From positions 13,469,742-13,533,741 of the forward strand of contig NC_087074.1 of NCBI RefSeq assembly GCF_026151205.1: a stretch of 64,000 bases of DNA. The letters run 5' to 3'. Under the pieces are notes generated by a model that saw nothing but the letters and a program-made list of their open reading frames with translations, made no database searches and had not been told where the DNA came from. The position numbers and the translations under genes are program-made. Of this stretch, positions 38,371-51,400 are shown one piece after another (the first letter of the stretch is position 1; each line of letters opens with the position of its first letter). Source of the DNA: Bolinopsis microptera. Its lineage: Eukaryota; Ctenophora; Tentaculata; Lobata; Bolinopsidae.

Positions 38371-38715
38371 CACCCCTGGGGACAGAATGAATCTCTCCAG
38401 GACTTAGCCAACTAGAAAGACTAAAAAACAAAGACTCTACAAACATCTCAGAGAAATAATAACACCTTAAAGAATAAAGAGGGAGGATCCAGGACCCCGA
38501 AATCCACCACGTTTCTGTACTTTCAGAGGTACCAATGTGGCAGGAAACCAGGGCTCATACTGCCCCTGAGCTAAAGCAGTAGAGGAGATGGCGGCTTCTC
38601 TGGGATCTAACACATCCTGAAACAGACCAACTCTATGTCCCAACACACTGGTGTTGGGATGTCTGCCCTCGGTGCCTGCCCGGGTCAATAAAGCAGTCAA
38701 GCATCATGAATGTTA
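38371..38715 (+). repeat. LINE 3' tail, copy 2 (plus orientation)
   Basis: An inverted copy of 36695-37050 with scattered substitutions. It shows that at least two copies of this LINE family inserted in opposite directions within 2 kb. Confidence 0.6.
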
Positions 38716-39146
38716 GGATGAGCATTCTCAACCAGTAGATGTGGGAACTCCCACAAAAGACCAAAACAGATCTAAAGAGACAATTAGCAAACTCGGAAAA
38801 ATAGACTCAAATTTGTTTATATAATTCAAAGCGTATGTTATTGCCCACAATAAGGGGCCCGTTAATAATTAATTAAATTATTAACTATTTTAGATTTAAT
38901 AATAATAATTACCTGAGGATCCCAAGCAATCATAACATAATTGAGATTCGGCAGATTGAGAGGCTGCGCGCCGCCCAGTAATATTCATTAAGAATTAAAA
39001 CCAACTCAGTTAAACAAAAATTCAGTTAAACAAAAATTTCAATTTTATGCCATTTATTACAGATTAAACAAGTTTACAATAAATCAATTTGATATTTAAC
39101 GGAATCCTAATTCAATGTGCAGTATGGTTGTCACTCTTTAAATAGA
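38716..39146. other. Intergenic, AT-rich
   Basis: No gene seen. Confidence 0.4.
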
Positions 39147-39235
39147 TTAGATATAGGTTGACGGGGCAAAGGAGTGTGCGTGCTGTTCGCTATTGCTCAC
39201 ACCAAACGGCAACCTAGTAAATGTTTTGTATGAAC
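39147..39235 (-). pseudogene. Possible Ty3/gypsy RT remnant
   Basis: The minus strand reads YKTFTRLPFGVSNSEQ, close to the F-TRLPFGxSSAP motif of Ty3/gypsy reverse transcriptases. It is only about 15 residues, so the call is weak. Confidence 0.3.
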
Positions 39236-39779
39236 ACCGGTCTCCATAACGATACAAAATTAGGATTGTAGAATTTATTGTATAACTATTAGTGCAGTGG
39301 AGGTAGCGGTGTGGTGCATTAATAGAGTGACAGCCTACTGATTTAGAGTTGTTTTTAAGTGAGCATAATGGGTGTATTTTTGGATCTAATGGCAACTTTA
39401 AAATTTCTTTTAATCATTTATTAAATATCAGTTTAAAAATATATAAATCTGGAATCTGTTCACTCTGTGAACCAGTCCTATAAAAATTTCGAAAACCCTC
39501 CTAAATTAAATATTAAAAACGTCTCAGTAATGGAAATAGTCATACAATTAAGAAAAAAATTATTAGTAAACATAATAGATAATTCAATACCCCAAAAGAA
39601 CAGTTATAATGCACACACAAATGTATCATGTGGCTAAAGCAGAAGATAAAAGAGTACAATAAACATTTTTTATTTGAACTGACATTTTATTTTGTTTCAA
39701 ATGAATAATCACCCCTATAAAACTGAAGACATTTCATTTGGCTTCAAAAACATAAATTTAGGGAAAATTAAAATTAAAT
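39236..39779. other. Intergenic, AT-rich
   Basis: No gene seen. Confidence 0.4.
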
Positions 39780-40798
39780 TTTTTTTAAATTAATTTTTAA
39801 AAAGGGTTTAAAAAAAAATAAAAGATTGGCCTTTTAATTTTCCCCCCCTTTTTTTTTGGAAAAAAAAAAAAAAATTTTTTGGGAAAAAAAAAAGGGGGGT
39901 TTAAAAAACCAAAAAAAAAAAAAAAAATTTTTTTTTTTAATTAAGGGTTTTTTGGGCCAAAAAAAAAAAAGGGTTGGGGGGCCCAAAACCCCCAAGGGGC
40001 CCCCCAAAAGGAAAAAAAAATTTTTTTTTTAAAAAAAAAAACTTTAAAAATTTTTTGGAAAAAAAGGGGGGTTGGGGGTTTTTTAAAAAACCCCAAAATT
40101 TTTTTTTTTTTGGGGAAAAATTTTTTTTTTATTTTTTTTAAAATTTTTTTAAAAAAAAAAAAAAAAAAAAAGGGGGGGGCCCCTTTAAAAGGAAAAAAAC
40201 CCCCCTTTTTTTTTAAAAATTTTTTAAAAGGTTTAAAAAAAAAAAAAAATTTTTTTTTTTTTCCCCATAAAAAAAAACCCAAAAAAAAAAAAAAAAAAAG
40301 GGGCCAGGGGGTTTAAGGGGGGGGAAAAAAAAAAATTTTTTTTAAAACCCATTTAATTTTTTTAAAAAGGTTTTAAAAAAAAAATTTTTAATTTAAAAAA
40401 ATTTGGGAAAATTTTTTGGGAAATTTAATTCCTTTTTAGAAAAAAAAAGGGGTTTTTTTCCCCCCAAAAATTTTTTTTTAAAAATTTCCCCAATTTTAAA
40501 ATTTTTTGGGGGGGCCCCCCCCCCAAAAAAAAAACCCCCCCCTTTTTTTTTAAAAAATTTTTGGGGGGTTTTTTTGGGGGAAAAAAAAAAAAAAGGGGGG
40601 GTTTTTTTTTTTAAAAAAAAAAAAGGGGGGGGGAAAAAAATTAAAATTAAAAAGGGGGTTTTTTTTTATTTTTTTTTTTTTTTTGGGGGGAAAAAAAAAA
40701 GGGGGGTTTTCCCCCCAAAAAAAAAAAGGAATTAATTTCCCCAAAAATTATTTTTTTTTTTTTAAAATTTAAAAACCTGGGGGTTTCTTTTTTTTTTT
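39780..40798. other. Homopolymer-run block, likely artefact
   Basis: Same texture as 27090-30835. It ends abruptly at the first clean copy of the tandem array, so the true left edge of the array may be hidden in it. Confidence 0.8.
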
Positions 40799-40920
40799 CC
40801 TCAACATAGCTCTTTCCTAGTTTGCAAGAGCGTCAGAATTGGAAAATATTTCCTTTGAGCCATGGCTAATGAGCCACGTGAGGGTCACGAGATAGCATGT
40901 CAGCACTCCAACGACCTCAC

Positions 40921-41073
40921 CTGACGATCTCGTGTTTCAGATAATGGATTCTCCATTAGGTCCATAAAAGGCATGTAATTAGATGTGTTCAGGATGCAGC
41001 CCAATACTGCCCAGAGTACATCCAATAGCTGTACACAATGTGTATTGCCCAGAACTGTGGATTGCTTTTTTCC
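40921..41073 (-). CDS. Candidate 51-codon exon, first unit of the array
   Basis: On the minus strand the segment follows GGTTTTTTGGTTCAG and ends CGTCAG|GTGAGG, so it has a T-rich acceptor and a consensus donor. It is 153 nt, phase 0-0, open throughout, and encodes a hydrophobic, probably helical module (KKQSTVLGNT, then LLDVLWAVLGCIL, then MPFMDLMENPLSETRDRQ). Because the length is a multiple of three and both phases are 0, successive copies could be spliced together in frame. Here the 12th residue is His (NTH); most units have Asp. The family is not recognised. Transcription is not shown by the sequence; a non-coding satellite is the main alternative. Confidence 0.45.
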
Positions 41074-41767
41074 CTGAACCAAAAAACCAAGATCTTGGTG
41101 AAAGGATGACGATTTTTAGCCAAAGATATGAGCCAAGTTAGGGGTACCTGCTCCTAAAAAAGGGTCACCCTCTCAAAGGATGAGCATGACACGGCAGCTG
41201 TTAGCTTTGTTTTATCTTTATTCGTTTCATTAGAGCCCTCCTGAAGGAAGGCTTACCAAAAGATGTGAGGTCTGGTCTCCTGAGAGAACCAGTTACACAT
41301 TGGAACTTAATCTTACCTCAAATTATTTGTTATATAGTAGTGTTGAAAGTATTAAAACTGCAGATAGAGTGGTCTCTTGCCTATTTCTTCCTCAACATAG
41401 CTCTTTCCTAGTTTGCAAGAGCGTCAGAATTGGAAAATATTTCCTTTGAGCCATGGCTAATGAGCCACGTGAGGGTCACGAGATAGCATGTCAGCACTCC
41501 AACGACCTCACCTGACGATCTCGTGTTTCAGATAATGGATTCTCCATTAGGTCCATAAAAGGCATGTAATTAGATGTGTTCAGGATGCAGCCCAATACTG
41601 CCCAGAGTACATCCAATAGCTGTACACAATGTGTATTGCCCAGAACTGTGGATTGCTTTTTTCCCTGAACCAAAAAACCAAGATCTTGGTGAAAGGATGA
41701 CGATTTTTAGCCAAAGATATGAGCCAAGTTAGGGGTACCTGCTCCTAAAAAAGGGTCACCCTCTCAA

Positions 41768-41924
41768 AAAACTCCCATTTGAAGCAAGATTATTGCCCAG
41801 AACTGTGGATTGCTTTTTTCCCTGAACCAAAAAACCAAGATCTTGGTGAAAGGATGACGATTTTTAGCCAAAGATATGAGCCAAGTTAGGGGTACCTGCT
41901 CCTAAAAAAGGGTCACCCTCTCAA
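41768..41924. repeat. Irregular 157-bp insert in the array
   Basis: Between two units lies a novel stretch of about 23 bp (AACTCCCATTTGAAGCAAGA core), followed by a partial copy of the unit from TATTGCCCAG to CTCTCAAA. It carries the acceptor and only the first third of the exon. It looks like a template-switch or unequal-exchange scar. Confidence 0.75.
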
Positions 41925-42259
41925 AGGATGAGCATGACACGGCAGCTGTTAGCTTTGTTTTATCTTTATTCGTTTCATTAGAGCCCTCCTGAAGGAAGGC
42001 TTACCAAAAGATGTGAGGTCTGGTCTCCTGAGAGAACCAGTTACACATTGGAACTTAATCTTACCTCAAATTATTTGTTATATAGTAGTGTTGAAAGTAT
42101 TAAAACTGCAGATAGAGTGGTCTCTTGCCTATTTCTTCCTCAACATAGCTCTTTCCTAGTTTGCAAGAGCGTCAGAATTGGAAAATATTTCCTTTGAGCC
42201 ATGGCTAATGAGCCACGTGAGGGTCACGAGATAGCATGTCAGCACTCCAACGACCTCAC

Positions 42260-42412
42260 CTGACGATCTCGTGTTTCAGATAATGGATTCTCCATTAGGT
42301 CCATAAAAGGCATGTAATTAGATGTGTTCAGGATGCAGCCCAATACTGCCCAGAGTACATCCAATAGCTGTACACAATCTGTATTGCCCAGAACTGTGGA
42401 TTGCTTTTTTCC
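42260..42412 (-). CDS. Candidate array exon, major variant (representative)
   Basis: Same splice sites and frame as 40921-41073 with NTD instead of NTH. Intact equivalents start at 41512 (NTH type), 42851, 43442, 44033, 44624, 45215, 45806, 46397, 46988, 47579, 48170, 48761, 49352, 49943, 50534, 51125, 51716, 52307, 52899, 53490, 54081, 54672, 55263, 55854, 56445, 59121, 59711, 60301, 60891, 61482, 62073, 62664 and 63255, each 153 nt. Including the first unit this is 35 intact copies. Those near 57293, 57885 and 58530 carry indels in low-quality sequence, and the last, from about 63846, is degraded. The copy at 61482 has a D-to-E change. Confidence 0.45.
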
Positions 42413-45400
42413 CTGAACCAAAAAACCAAGATCTTGGTGAAAGGATGACGATTTTTAGCCAAAGATATGAGCCAAGTTAGGGGTACCTGCTCCTAAAAAA
42501 GGGTCACCCTCTCAAAGGATGAGCATGACACGGCAGCTGTTAGCTTTGTTTTATCTTTATTCGTTTCATTAGAGCCCTCCTGAAGGAAGGCTTACCAAAA
42601 GATGTGAGGTCTGGTCTCCTGAGAGAACCAGTTACACATTGGAACTTAATCTTACCTCAAATTATTTGTTATATAGTAGTGTTGAAAGTATTAAAACTGC
42701 AGATAGAGTGGTCTCTTGCCTATTTCTTCCTCAACATAGCTCTTTCCTAGTTTGCAAGAGCGTCAGAATTGGAAAATATTTCCTTTGAGCCATGGCTAAT
42801 GAGCCACGTGAGGGTCACGAGATAGCATGTCAGCACTCCAACGACCTCACCTGACGATCTCGTGTTTCAGATAATGGATTCTCCATTAGGTCCATAAAAG
42901 GCATGTAATTAGATGTGTTCAGGATGCAGCCCAATACTGCCCAGAGTACATCCAATAGCTGTACACAATCTGTATTGCCCAGAACTGTGGATTGCTTTTT
43001 TCCCTGAACCAAAAAACCAAGATCTTGGTGAAAGGATGACGATTTTTAGCCAAAGATATGAGCCAAGTTAGGGGTACCTGCTCCTAAAAAAGGGTCACCC
43101 TCTCAAAGGATGAGCATGACACGGCAGCTGTTAGCTTTGTTTTATCTTTATTCGTTTCATTAGAGCCCTCCTGAAGGAAGGCTTACCAAAAGATGTGAGG
43201 TCTGGTCTCCTGAGAGAACCAGTTACACATTGGAACTTAATCTTACCTCAAATTATTTGTTATATAGTAGTGTTGAAAGTATTAAAACTGCAGATAGAGT
43301 GGTCTCTTGCCTATTTCTTCCTCAACATAGCTCTTTCCTAGTTTGCAAGAGCGTCAGAATTGGAAAATATTTCCTTTGAGCCATGGCTAATGAGCCACGT
43401 GAGGGTCACGAGATAGCATGTCAGCACTCCAACGACCTCACCTGACGATCTCGTGTTTCAGATAATGGATTCTCCATTAGGTCCATAAAAGGCATGTAAT
43501 TAGATGTGTTCAGGATGCAGCCCAATACTGCCCAGAGTACATCCAATAGCTGTACACAATCTGTATTGCCCAGAACTGTGGATTGCTTTTTTCCCTGAAC
43601 CAAAAAACCAAGATCTTGGTGAAAGGATGACGATTTTTAGCCAAAGATATGAGCCAAGTTAGGGGTACCTGCTCCTAAAAAAGGGTCACCCTCTCAAAGG
43701 ATGAGCATGACACGGCAGCTGTTAGCTTTGTTTTATCTTTATTCGTTTCATTAGAGCCCTCCTGAAGGAAGGCTTACCAAAAGATGTGAGGTCTGGTCTC
43801 CTGAGAGAACCAGTTACACATTGGAACTTAATCTTACCTCAAATTATTTGTTATATAGTAGTGTTGAAAGTATTAAAACTGCAGATAGAGTGGTCTCTTG
43901 CCTATTTCTTCCTCAACATAGCTCTTTCCTAGTTTGCAAGAGCGTCAGAATTGGAAAATATTTCCTTTGAGCCATGGCTAATGAGCCACGTGAGGGTCAC
44001 GAGATAGCATGTCAGCACTCCAACGACCTCACCTGACGATCTCGTGTTTCAGATAATGGATTCTCCATTAGGTCCATAAAAGGCATGTAATTAGATGTGT
44101 TCAGGATGCAGCCCAATACTGCCCAGAGTACATCCAATAGCTGTACACAATCTGTATTGCCCAGAACTGTGGATTGCTTTTTTCCCTGAACCAAAAAACC
44201 AAGATCTTGGTGAAAGGATGACGATTTTTAGCCAAAGATATGAGCCAAGTTAGGGGTACCTGCTCCTAAAAAAGGGTCACCCTCTCAAAGGATGAGCATG
44301 ACACGGCAGCTGTTAGCTTTGTTTTATCTTTATTCGTTTCATTAGAGCCCTCCTGAAGGAAGGCTTACCAAAAGATGTGAGGTCTGGTCTCCTGAGAGAA
44401 CCAGTTACACATTGGAACTTAATCTTACCTCAAATTATTTGTTATATAGTAGTGTTGAAAGTATTAAAACTGCAGATAGAGTGGTCTCTTGCCTATTTCT
44501 TCCTCAACATAGCTCTTTCCTAGTTTGCAAGAGCGTCAGAATTGGAAAATATTTCCTTTGAGCCATGGCTAATGAGCCACGTGAGGGTCACGAGATAGCA
44601 TGTCAGCACTCCAACGACCTCACCTGACGATCTCGTGTTTCAGATAATGGATTCTCCATTAGGTCCATAAAAGGCATGTAATTAGATGTGTTCAGGATGC
44701 AGCCCAATACTGCCCAGAGTACATCCAATAGCTGTACACAATCTGTATTGCCCAGAACTGTGGATTGCTTTTTTCCCTGAACCTAAAAACCAAGATCTTG
44801 GTGAAAGGATGACGATTTTTAGCCAAAGATATGAGCCAAGTTAGGGGTACCTGCTCCTAAAAAAGGGTCACCCTCTCAAAGGATGAGCATGACACGGCAG
44901 CTGTTAGCTTTGTTTTATCTTTATTCGTTTCATTAGAGCCCTCCTGAAGGAAGGCTTACCAAAAGATGTGAGGTCTGGTCTCCTGAGAGAACCAGTTACA
45001 CATTGGAACTTAATCTTACCTCAAATTATTTGTTATATAGTAGTGTTGAAAGTATTAAAACTGCAGATAGAGTGGTCTCTTGCCTATTTCTTCCTCAACA
45101 TAGCTCTTTCCTAGTTTGCAAGAGCGTCAGAATTGGAAAATATTTCCTTTGAGCCATGGCTAATGAGCCACGTGAGGGTCACGAGATAGCATGTCAGCAC
45201 TCCAACGACCTCACCTGACGATCTCGTGTTTCAGATAATGGATTCTCCATTAGGTCCATAAAAGGCATGTAATTAGATGTGTTCAGGATGCAGCCCAATA
45301 CTGCCCAGAGTACATCCAATAGCTGTACACAATCTGTATTGCCCAGAACTGTGGATTGCTTTTTTCCCTGAACCAAAAAACCAAGATCTTGGTGAAAGGA

Positions 45401-48400
45401 TGACGATTTTTAGCCAAAGATATGAGCCAAGTTAGGGGTACCTGCTCCTAAAAAAGGGTCACCCTCTCAAAGGATGAGCATGACACGGCAGCTGTTAGCT
45501 TTGTTTTATCTTTATTCGTTTCATTAGAGCCCTCCTGAAGGAAGGCTTACCAAAAGATGTGAGGTCTGGTCTCCTGAGAGAACCAGTTACACATTGGAAC
45601 TTAATCTTACCTCAAATTATTTGTTATATAGTAGTGTTGAAAGTATTAAAACTGCAGATAGAGTGGTCTCTTGCCTATTTCTTCCTCAACATAGCTCTTT
45701 CCTAGTTTGCAAGAGCGTCAGAATTGGAAAATATTTCCTTTGAGCCATGGCTAATGAGCCACGTGAGGGTCACGAGATAGCATGTCAGCACTCCAACGAC
45801 CTCACCTGACGATCTCGTGTTTCAGATAATGGATTCTCCATTAGGTCCATAAAAGGCATGTAATTAGATGTGTTCAGGATGCAGCCCAATACTGCCCAGA
45901 GTACATCCAATAGCTGTACACAATCTGTATTGCCCAGAACTGTGGATTGCTTTTTTCCCTGAACCAAAAAACCAAGATCTTGGTGAAAGGATGACGATTT
46001 TTAGCCAAAGATATGAGCCAAGTTAGGGGTACCTGCTCCTAAAAAAGGGTCACCCTCTCAAAGGATGAGCATGACACGGCAGCTGTTAGCTTTGTTTTAT
46101 CTTTATTCGTTTCATTAGAGCCCTCCTGAAGGAAGGCTTACCAAAAGATGTGAGGTCTGGTCTCCTGAGAGAACCAGTTACACATTGGAACTTAATCTTA
46201 CCTCAAATTATTTGTTATATAGTAGTGTTGAAAGTATTAAAACTGCAGATAGAGTGGTCTCTTGCCTATTTCTTCCTCAACATAGCTCTTTCCTAGTTTG
46301 CAAGAGCGTCAGAATTGGAAAATATTTCCTTTGAGCCATGGCTAATGAGCCACGTGAGGGTCACGAGATAGCATGTCAGCACTCCAACGACCTCACCTGA
46401 CGATCTCGTGTTTCAGATAATGGATTCTCCATTAGGTCCATAAAAGGCATGTAATTAGATGTGTTCAGGATGCAGCCCAATACTGCCCAGAGTACATCCA
46501 ATAGCTGTACACAATCTGTATTGCCCAGAACTGTGGATTGCTTTTTTCCCTGAACCAAAAAACCAAGATCTTGGTGAAAGGATGACGATTTTTAGCCAAA
46601 GATATGAGCCAAGTTAGGGGTACCTGCTCCTAAAAAAGGGTCACCCTCTCAAAGGATGAGCATGACACGGCAGCTGTTAGCTTTGTTTTATCTTTATTCG
46701 TTTCATTAGAGCCCTCCTGAAGGAAGGCTTACCAAAAGATGTGAGGTCTGGTCTCCTGAGAGAACCAGTTACACATTGGAACTTAATCTTACCTCAAATT
46801 ATTTGTTATATAGTAGTGTTGAAAGTATTAAAACTGCAGATAGAGTGGTCTCTTGCCTATTTCTTCCTCAACATAGCTCTTTCCTAGTTTGCAAGAGCGT
46901 CAGAATTGGAAAATATTTCCTTTGAGCCATGGCTAATGAGCCACGTGAGGGTCACGAGATAGCATGTCAGCACTCCAACGACCTCACCTGACGATCTCGT
47001 GTTTCAGATAATGGATTCTCCATTAGGTCCATAAAAGGCATGTAATTAGATGTGTTCAGGATGCAGCCCAATACTGCCCAGAGTACATCCAATAGCTGTA
47101 CACAATCTGTATTGCCCAGAACTGTGGATTGCTTTTTTCCCTGAACCAAAAAACCAAGATCTTGGTGAAAGGATGACGATTTTTAGCCAAAGATATGAGC
47201 CAAGTTAGGGGTACCTGCTCCTAAAAAAGGGTCACCCTCTCAAAGGATGAGCATGACACGGCAGCTGTTAGCTTTGTTTTATCTTTATTCGTTTCATTAG
47301 AGCCCTCCTGAAGGAAGGCTTACCAAAAGATGTGAGGTCTGGTCTCCTGAGAGAACCAGTTACACATTGGAACTTAATCTTACCTCAAATTATTTGTTAT
47401 ATAGTAGTGTTGAAAGTATTAAAACTGCAGATAGAGTGGTCTCTTGCCTATTTCTTCCTCAACATAGCTCTTTCCTAGTTTGCAAGAGCGTCAGAATTGG
47501 AAAATATTTCCTTTGAGCCATGGCTAATGAGCCACGTGAGGGTCACGAGATAGCATGTCAGCACTCCAACGACCTCACCTGACGATCTCGTGTTTCAGAT
47601 AATGGATTCTCCATTAGGTCCATAAAAGGCATGTAATTAGATGTGTTCAGGATGCAGCCCAATACTGCCCAGAGTACATCCAATAGCTGTACACAATCTG
47701 TATTGCCCAGAACTGTGGATTGCTTTTTTCCCTGAACCTAAAAACCAAGATCTTGGTGAAAGGATGACGATTTTTAGCCAAAGATATGAGCCAAGTTAGG
47801 GGTACCTGCTCCTAAAAAAGGGTCACCCTCTCAAAGGATGAGCATGACACGGCAGCTGTTAGCTTTGTTTTATCTTTATTCGTTTCATTAGAGCCCTCCT
47901 GAAGGAAGGCTTACCAAAAGATGTGAGGTCTGGTCTCCTGAGAGAACCAGTTACACATTGGAACTTAATCTTACCTCAAATTATTTGTTATATAGTAGTG
48001 TTGAAAGTATTAAAACTGCAGATAGAGTGGTCTCTTGCCTATTTCTTCCTCAACATAGCTCTTTCCTAGTTTGCAAGAGCGTCAGAATTGGAAAATATTT
48101 CCTTTGAGCCATGGCTAATGAGCCACGTGAGGGTCACGAGATAGCATGTCAGCACTCCAACGACCTCACCTGACGATCTCGTGTTTCAGATAATGGATTC
48201 TCCATTAGGTCCATAAAAGGCATGTAATTAGATGTGTTCAGGATGCAGCCCAATACTGCCCAGAGTACATCCAATAGCTGTACACAATCTGTATTGCCCA
48301 GAACTGTGGATTGCTTTTTTCCCTGAACCAAAAAACCAAGATCTTGGTGAAAGGATGACGATTTTTAGCCAAAGATATGAGCCAAGTTAGGGGTACCTGC

Positions 48401-51400
48401 TCCTAAAAAAGGGTCACCCTCTCAAAGGATGAGCATGACACGGCAGCTGTTAGCTTTGTTTTATCTTTATTCGTTTCATTAGAGCCCTCCTGAAGGAAGG
48501 CTTACCAAAAGATGTGAGGTCTGGTCTCCTGAGAGAACCAGTTACACATTGGAACTTAATCTTACCTCAAATTATTTGTTATATAGTAGTGTTGAAAGTA
48601 TTAAAACTGCAGATAGAGTGGTCTCTTGCCTATTTCTTCCTCAACATAGCTCTTTCCTAGTTTGCAAGAGCGTCAGAATTGGAAAATATTTCCTTTGAGC
48701 CATGGCTAATGAGCCACGTGAGGGTCACGAGATAGCATGTCAGCACTCCAACGACCTCACCTGACGATCTCGTGTTTCAGATAATGGATTCTCCATTAGG
48801 TCCATAAAAGGCATGTAATTAGATGTGTTCAGGATGCAGCCCAATACTGCCCAGAGTACATCCAATAGCTGTACACAATCTGTATTGCCCAGAACTGTGG
48901 ATTGCTTTTTTCCCTGAACCAAAAAACCAAGATCTTGGTGAAAGGATGACGATTTTTAGCCAAAGATATGAGCCAAGTTAGGGGTACCTGCTCCTAAAAA
49001 AGGGTCACCCTCTCAAAGGATGAGCATGACACGGCAGCTGTTAGCTTTGTTTTATCTTTATTCGTTTCATTAGAGCCCTCCTGAAGGAAGGCTTACCAAA
49101 AGATGTGAGGTCTGGTCTCCTGAGAGAACCAGTTACACATTGGAACTTAATCTTACCTCAAATTATTTGTTATATAGTAGTGTTGAAAGTATTAAAACTG
49201 CAGATAGAGTGGTCTCTTGCCTATTTCTTCCTCAACATAGCTCTTTCCTAGTTTGCAAGAGCGTCAGAATTGGAAAATATTTCCTTTGAGCCATGGCTAA
49301 TGAGCCACGTGAGGGTCACGAGATAGCATGTCAGCACTCCAACGACCTCACCTGACGATCTCGTGTTTCAGATAATGGATTCTCCATTAGGTCCATAAAA
49401 GGCATGTAATTAGATGTGTTCAGGATGCAGCCCAATACTGCCCAGAGTACATCCAATAGCTGTACACAATCTGTATTGCCCAGAACTGTGGATTGCTTTT
49501 TTCCCTGAACCAAAAAACCAAGATCTTGGTGAAAGGATGACGATTTTTAGCCAAAGATATGAGCCAAGTTAGGGGTACCTGCTCCTAAAAAAGGGTCACC
49601 CTCTCAAAGGATGAGCATGACACGGCAGCTGTTAGCTTTGTTTTATCTTTATTCGTTTCATTAGAGCCCTCCTGAAGGAAGGCTTACCAAAAGATGTGAG
49701 GTCTGGTCTCCTGAGAGAACCAGTTACACATTGGAACTTAATCTTACCTCAAATTATTTGTTATATAGTAGTGTTGAAAGTATTAAAACTGCAGATAGAG
49801 TGGTCTCTTGCCTATTTCTTCCTCAACATAGCTCTTTCCTAGTTTGCAAGAGCGTCAGAATTGGAAAATATTTCCTTTGAGCCATGGCTAATGAGCCACG
49901 TGAGGGTCACGAGATAGCATGTCAGCACTCCAACGACCTCACCTGACGATCTCGTGTTTCAGATAATGGATTCTCCATTAGGTCCATAAAAGGCATGTAA
50001 TTAGATGTGTTCAGGATGCAGCCCAATACTGCCCAGAGTACATCCAATAGCTGTACACAATCTGTATTGCCCAGAACTGTGGATTGCTTTTTTCCCTGAA
50101 CCAAAAAACCAAGATCTTGGTGAAAGGATGACGATTTTTAGCCAAAGATATGAGCCAAGTTAGGGGTACCTGCTCCTAAAAAAGGGTCACCCTCTCAAAG
50201 GATGAGCATGACACGGCAGCTGTTAGCTTTGTTTTATCTTTATTCGTTTCATTAGAGCCCTCCTGAAGGAAGGCTTACCAAAAGATGTGAGGTCTGGTCT
50301 CCTGAGAGAACCAGTTACACATTGGAACTTAATCTTACCTCAAATTATTTGTTATATAGTAGTGTTGAAAGTATTAAAACTGCAGATAGAGTGGTCTCTT
50401 GCCTATTTCTTCCTCAACATAGCTCTTTCCTAGTTTGCAAGAGCGTCAGAATTGGAAAATATTTCCTTTGAGCCATGGCTAATGAGCCACGTGAGAGTCA
50501 CGAGATAGCATGTCAGCACTCCAACGACCTCACCTGACGATCTCGTGTTTCAGATAATGGATTCTCCATTAGGTCCATAAAAGGCATGTAATTAGATGTG
50601 TTCAGGATGCAGCCCAATACTGCCCAGAGTACATCCAATAGCTGTACACAATCTGTATTGCCCAGAACTGTGGATTGCTTTTTTCCCTGAACCAAAAAAC
50701 CAAGATCTTGGTGAAAGGATGACGATTTTTAGCCAAAGATATGAGCCAAGTTAGGGGTACCTGCTCCTAAAAAAGGGTCACCCTCTCAAAGGATGAGCAT
50801 GACACGGCAGCTGTTAGCTTTGTTTTATCTTTATTCGTTTCATTAGAGCCCTCCTGAAGGAAGGCTTACCAAAAGATGTGAGGTCTGGTCTCCTGAGAGA
50901 ACCAGTTACACATTGGAACTTAATCTTACCTCAAATTATTTGTTATATAGTAGTGTTGAAAGTATTAAAACTGCAGATAGAGTGGTCTCTTGCCTATTTC
51001 TTCCTCAACATAGCTCTTTCCTAGTTTGCAAGAGCGTCAGAATTGGAAAATATTTCCTTTGAGCCATGGCTAATGAGCCACGTGAGGGTCACGAGATAGC
51101 ATGTCAGCACTCCAACGACCTCACCTGACGATCTCGTGTTTCAGATAATGGATTCTCCATTAGGTCCATAAAAGGCATGTAATTAGATGTGTTCAGGATG
51201 CAGCCCAATACTGCCCAGAGTACATCCAATAGCTGTACACAATCTGTATTGCCCAGAACTGTGGATTGCTTTTTTCCCTGAACCAAAAAACCAAGATCTT
51301 GGTGAAAGGATGACGATTTTTAGCCAAAGATATGAGCCAAGTTAGGGGTACCTGCTCCTAAAAAAGGGTCACCCTCTCAAAGGATGAGCATGACACGGCA

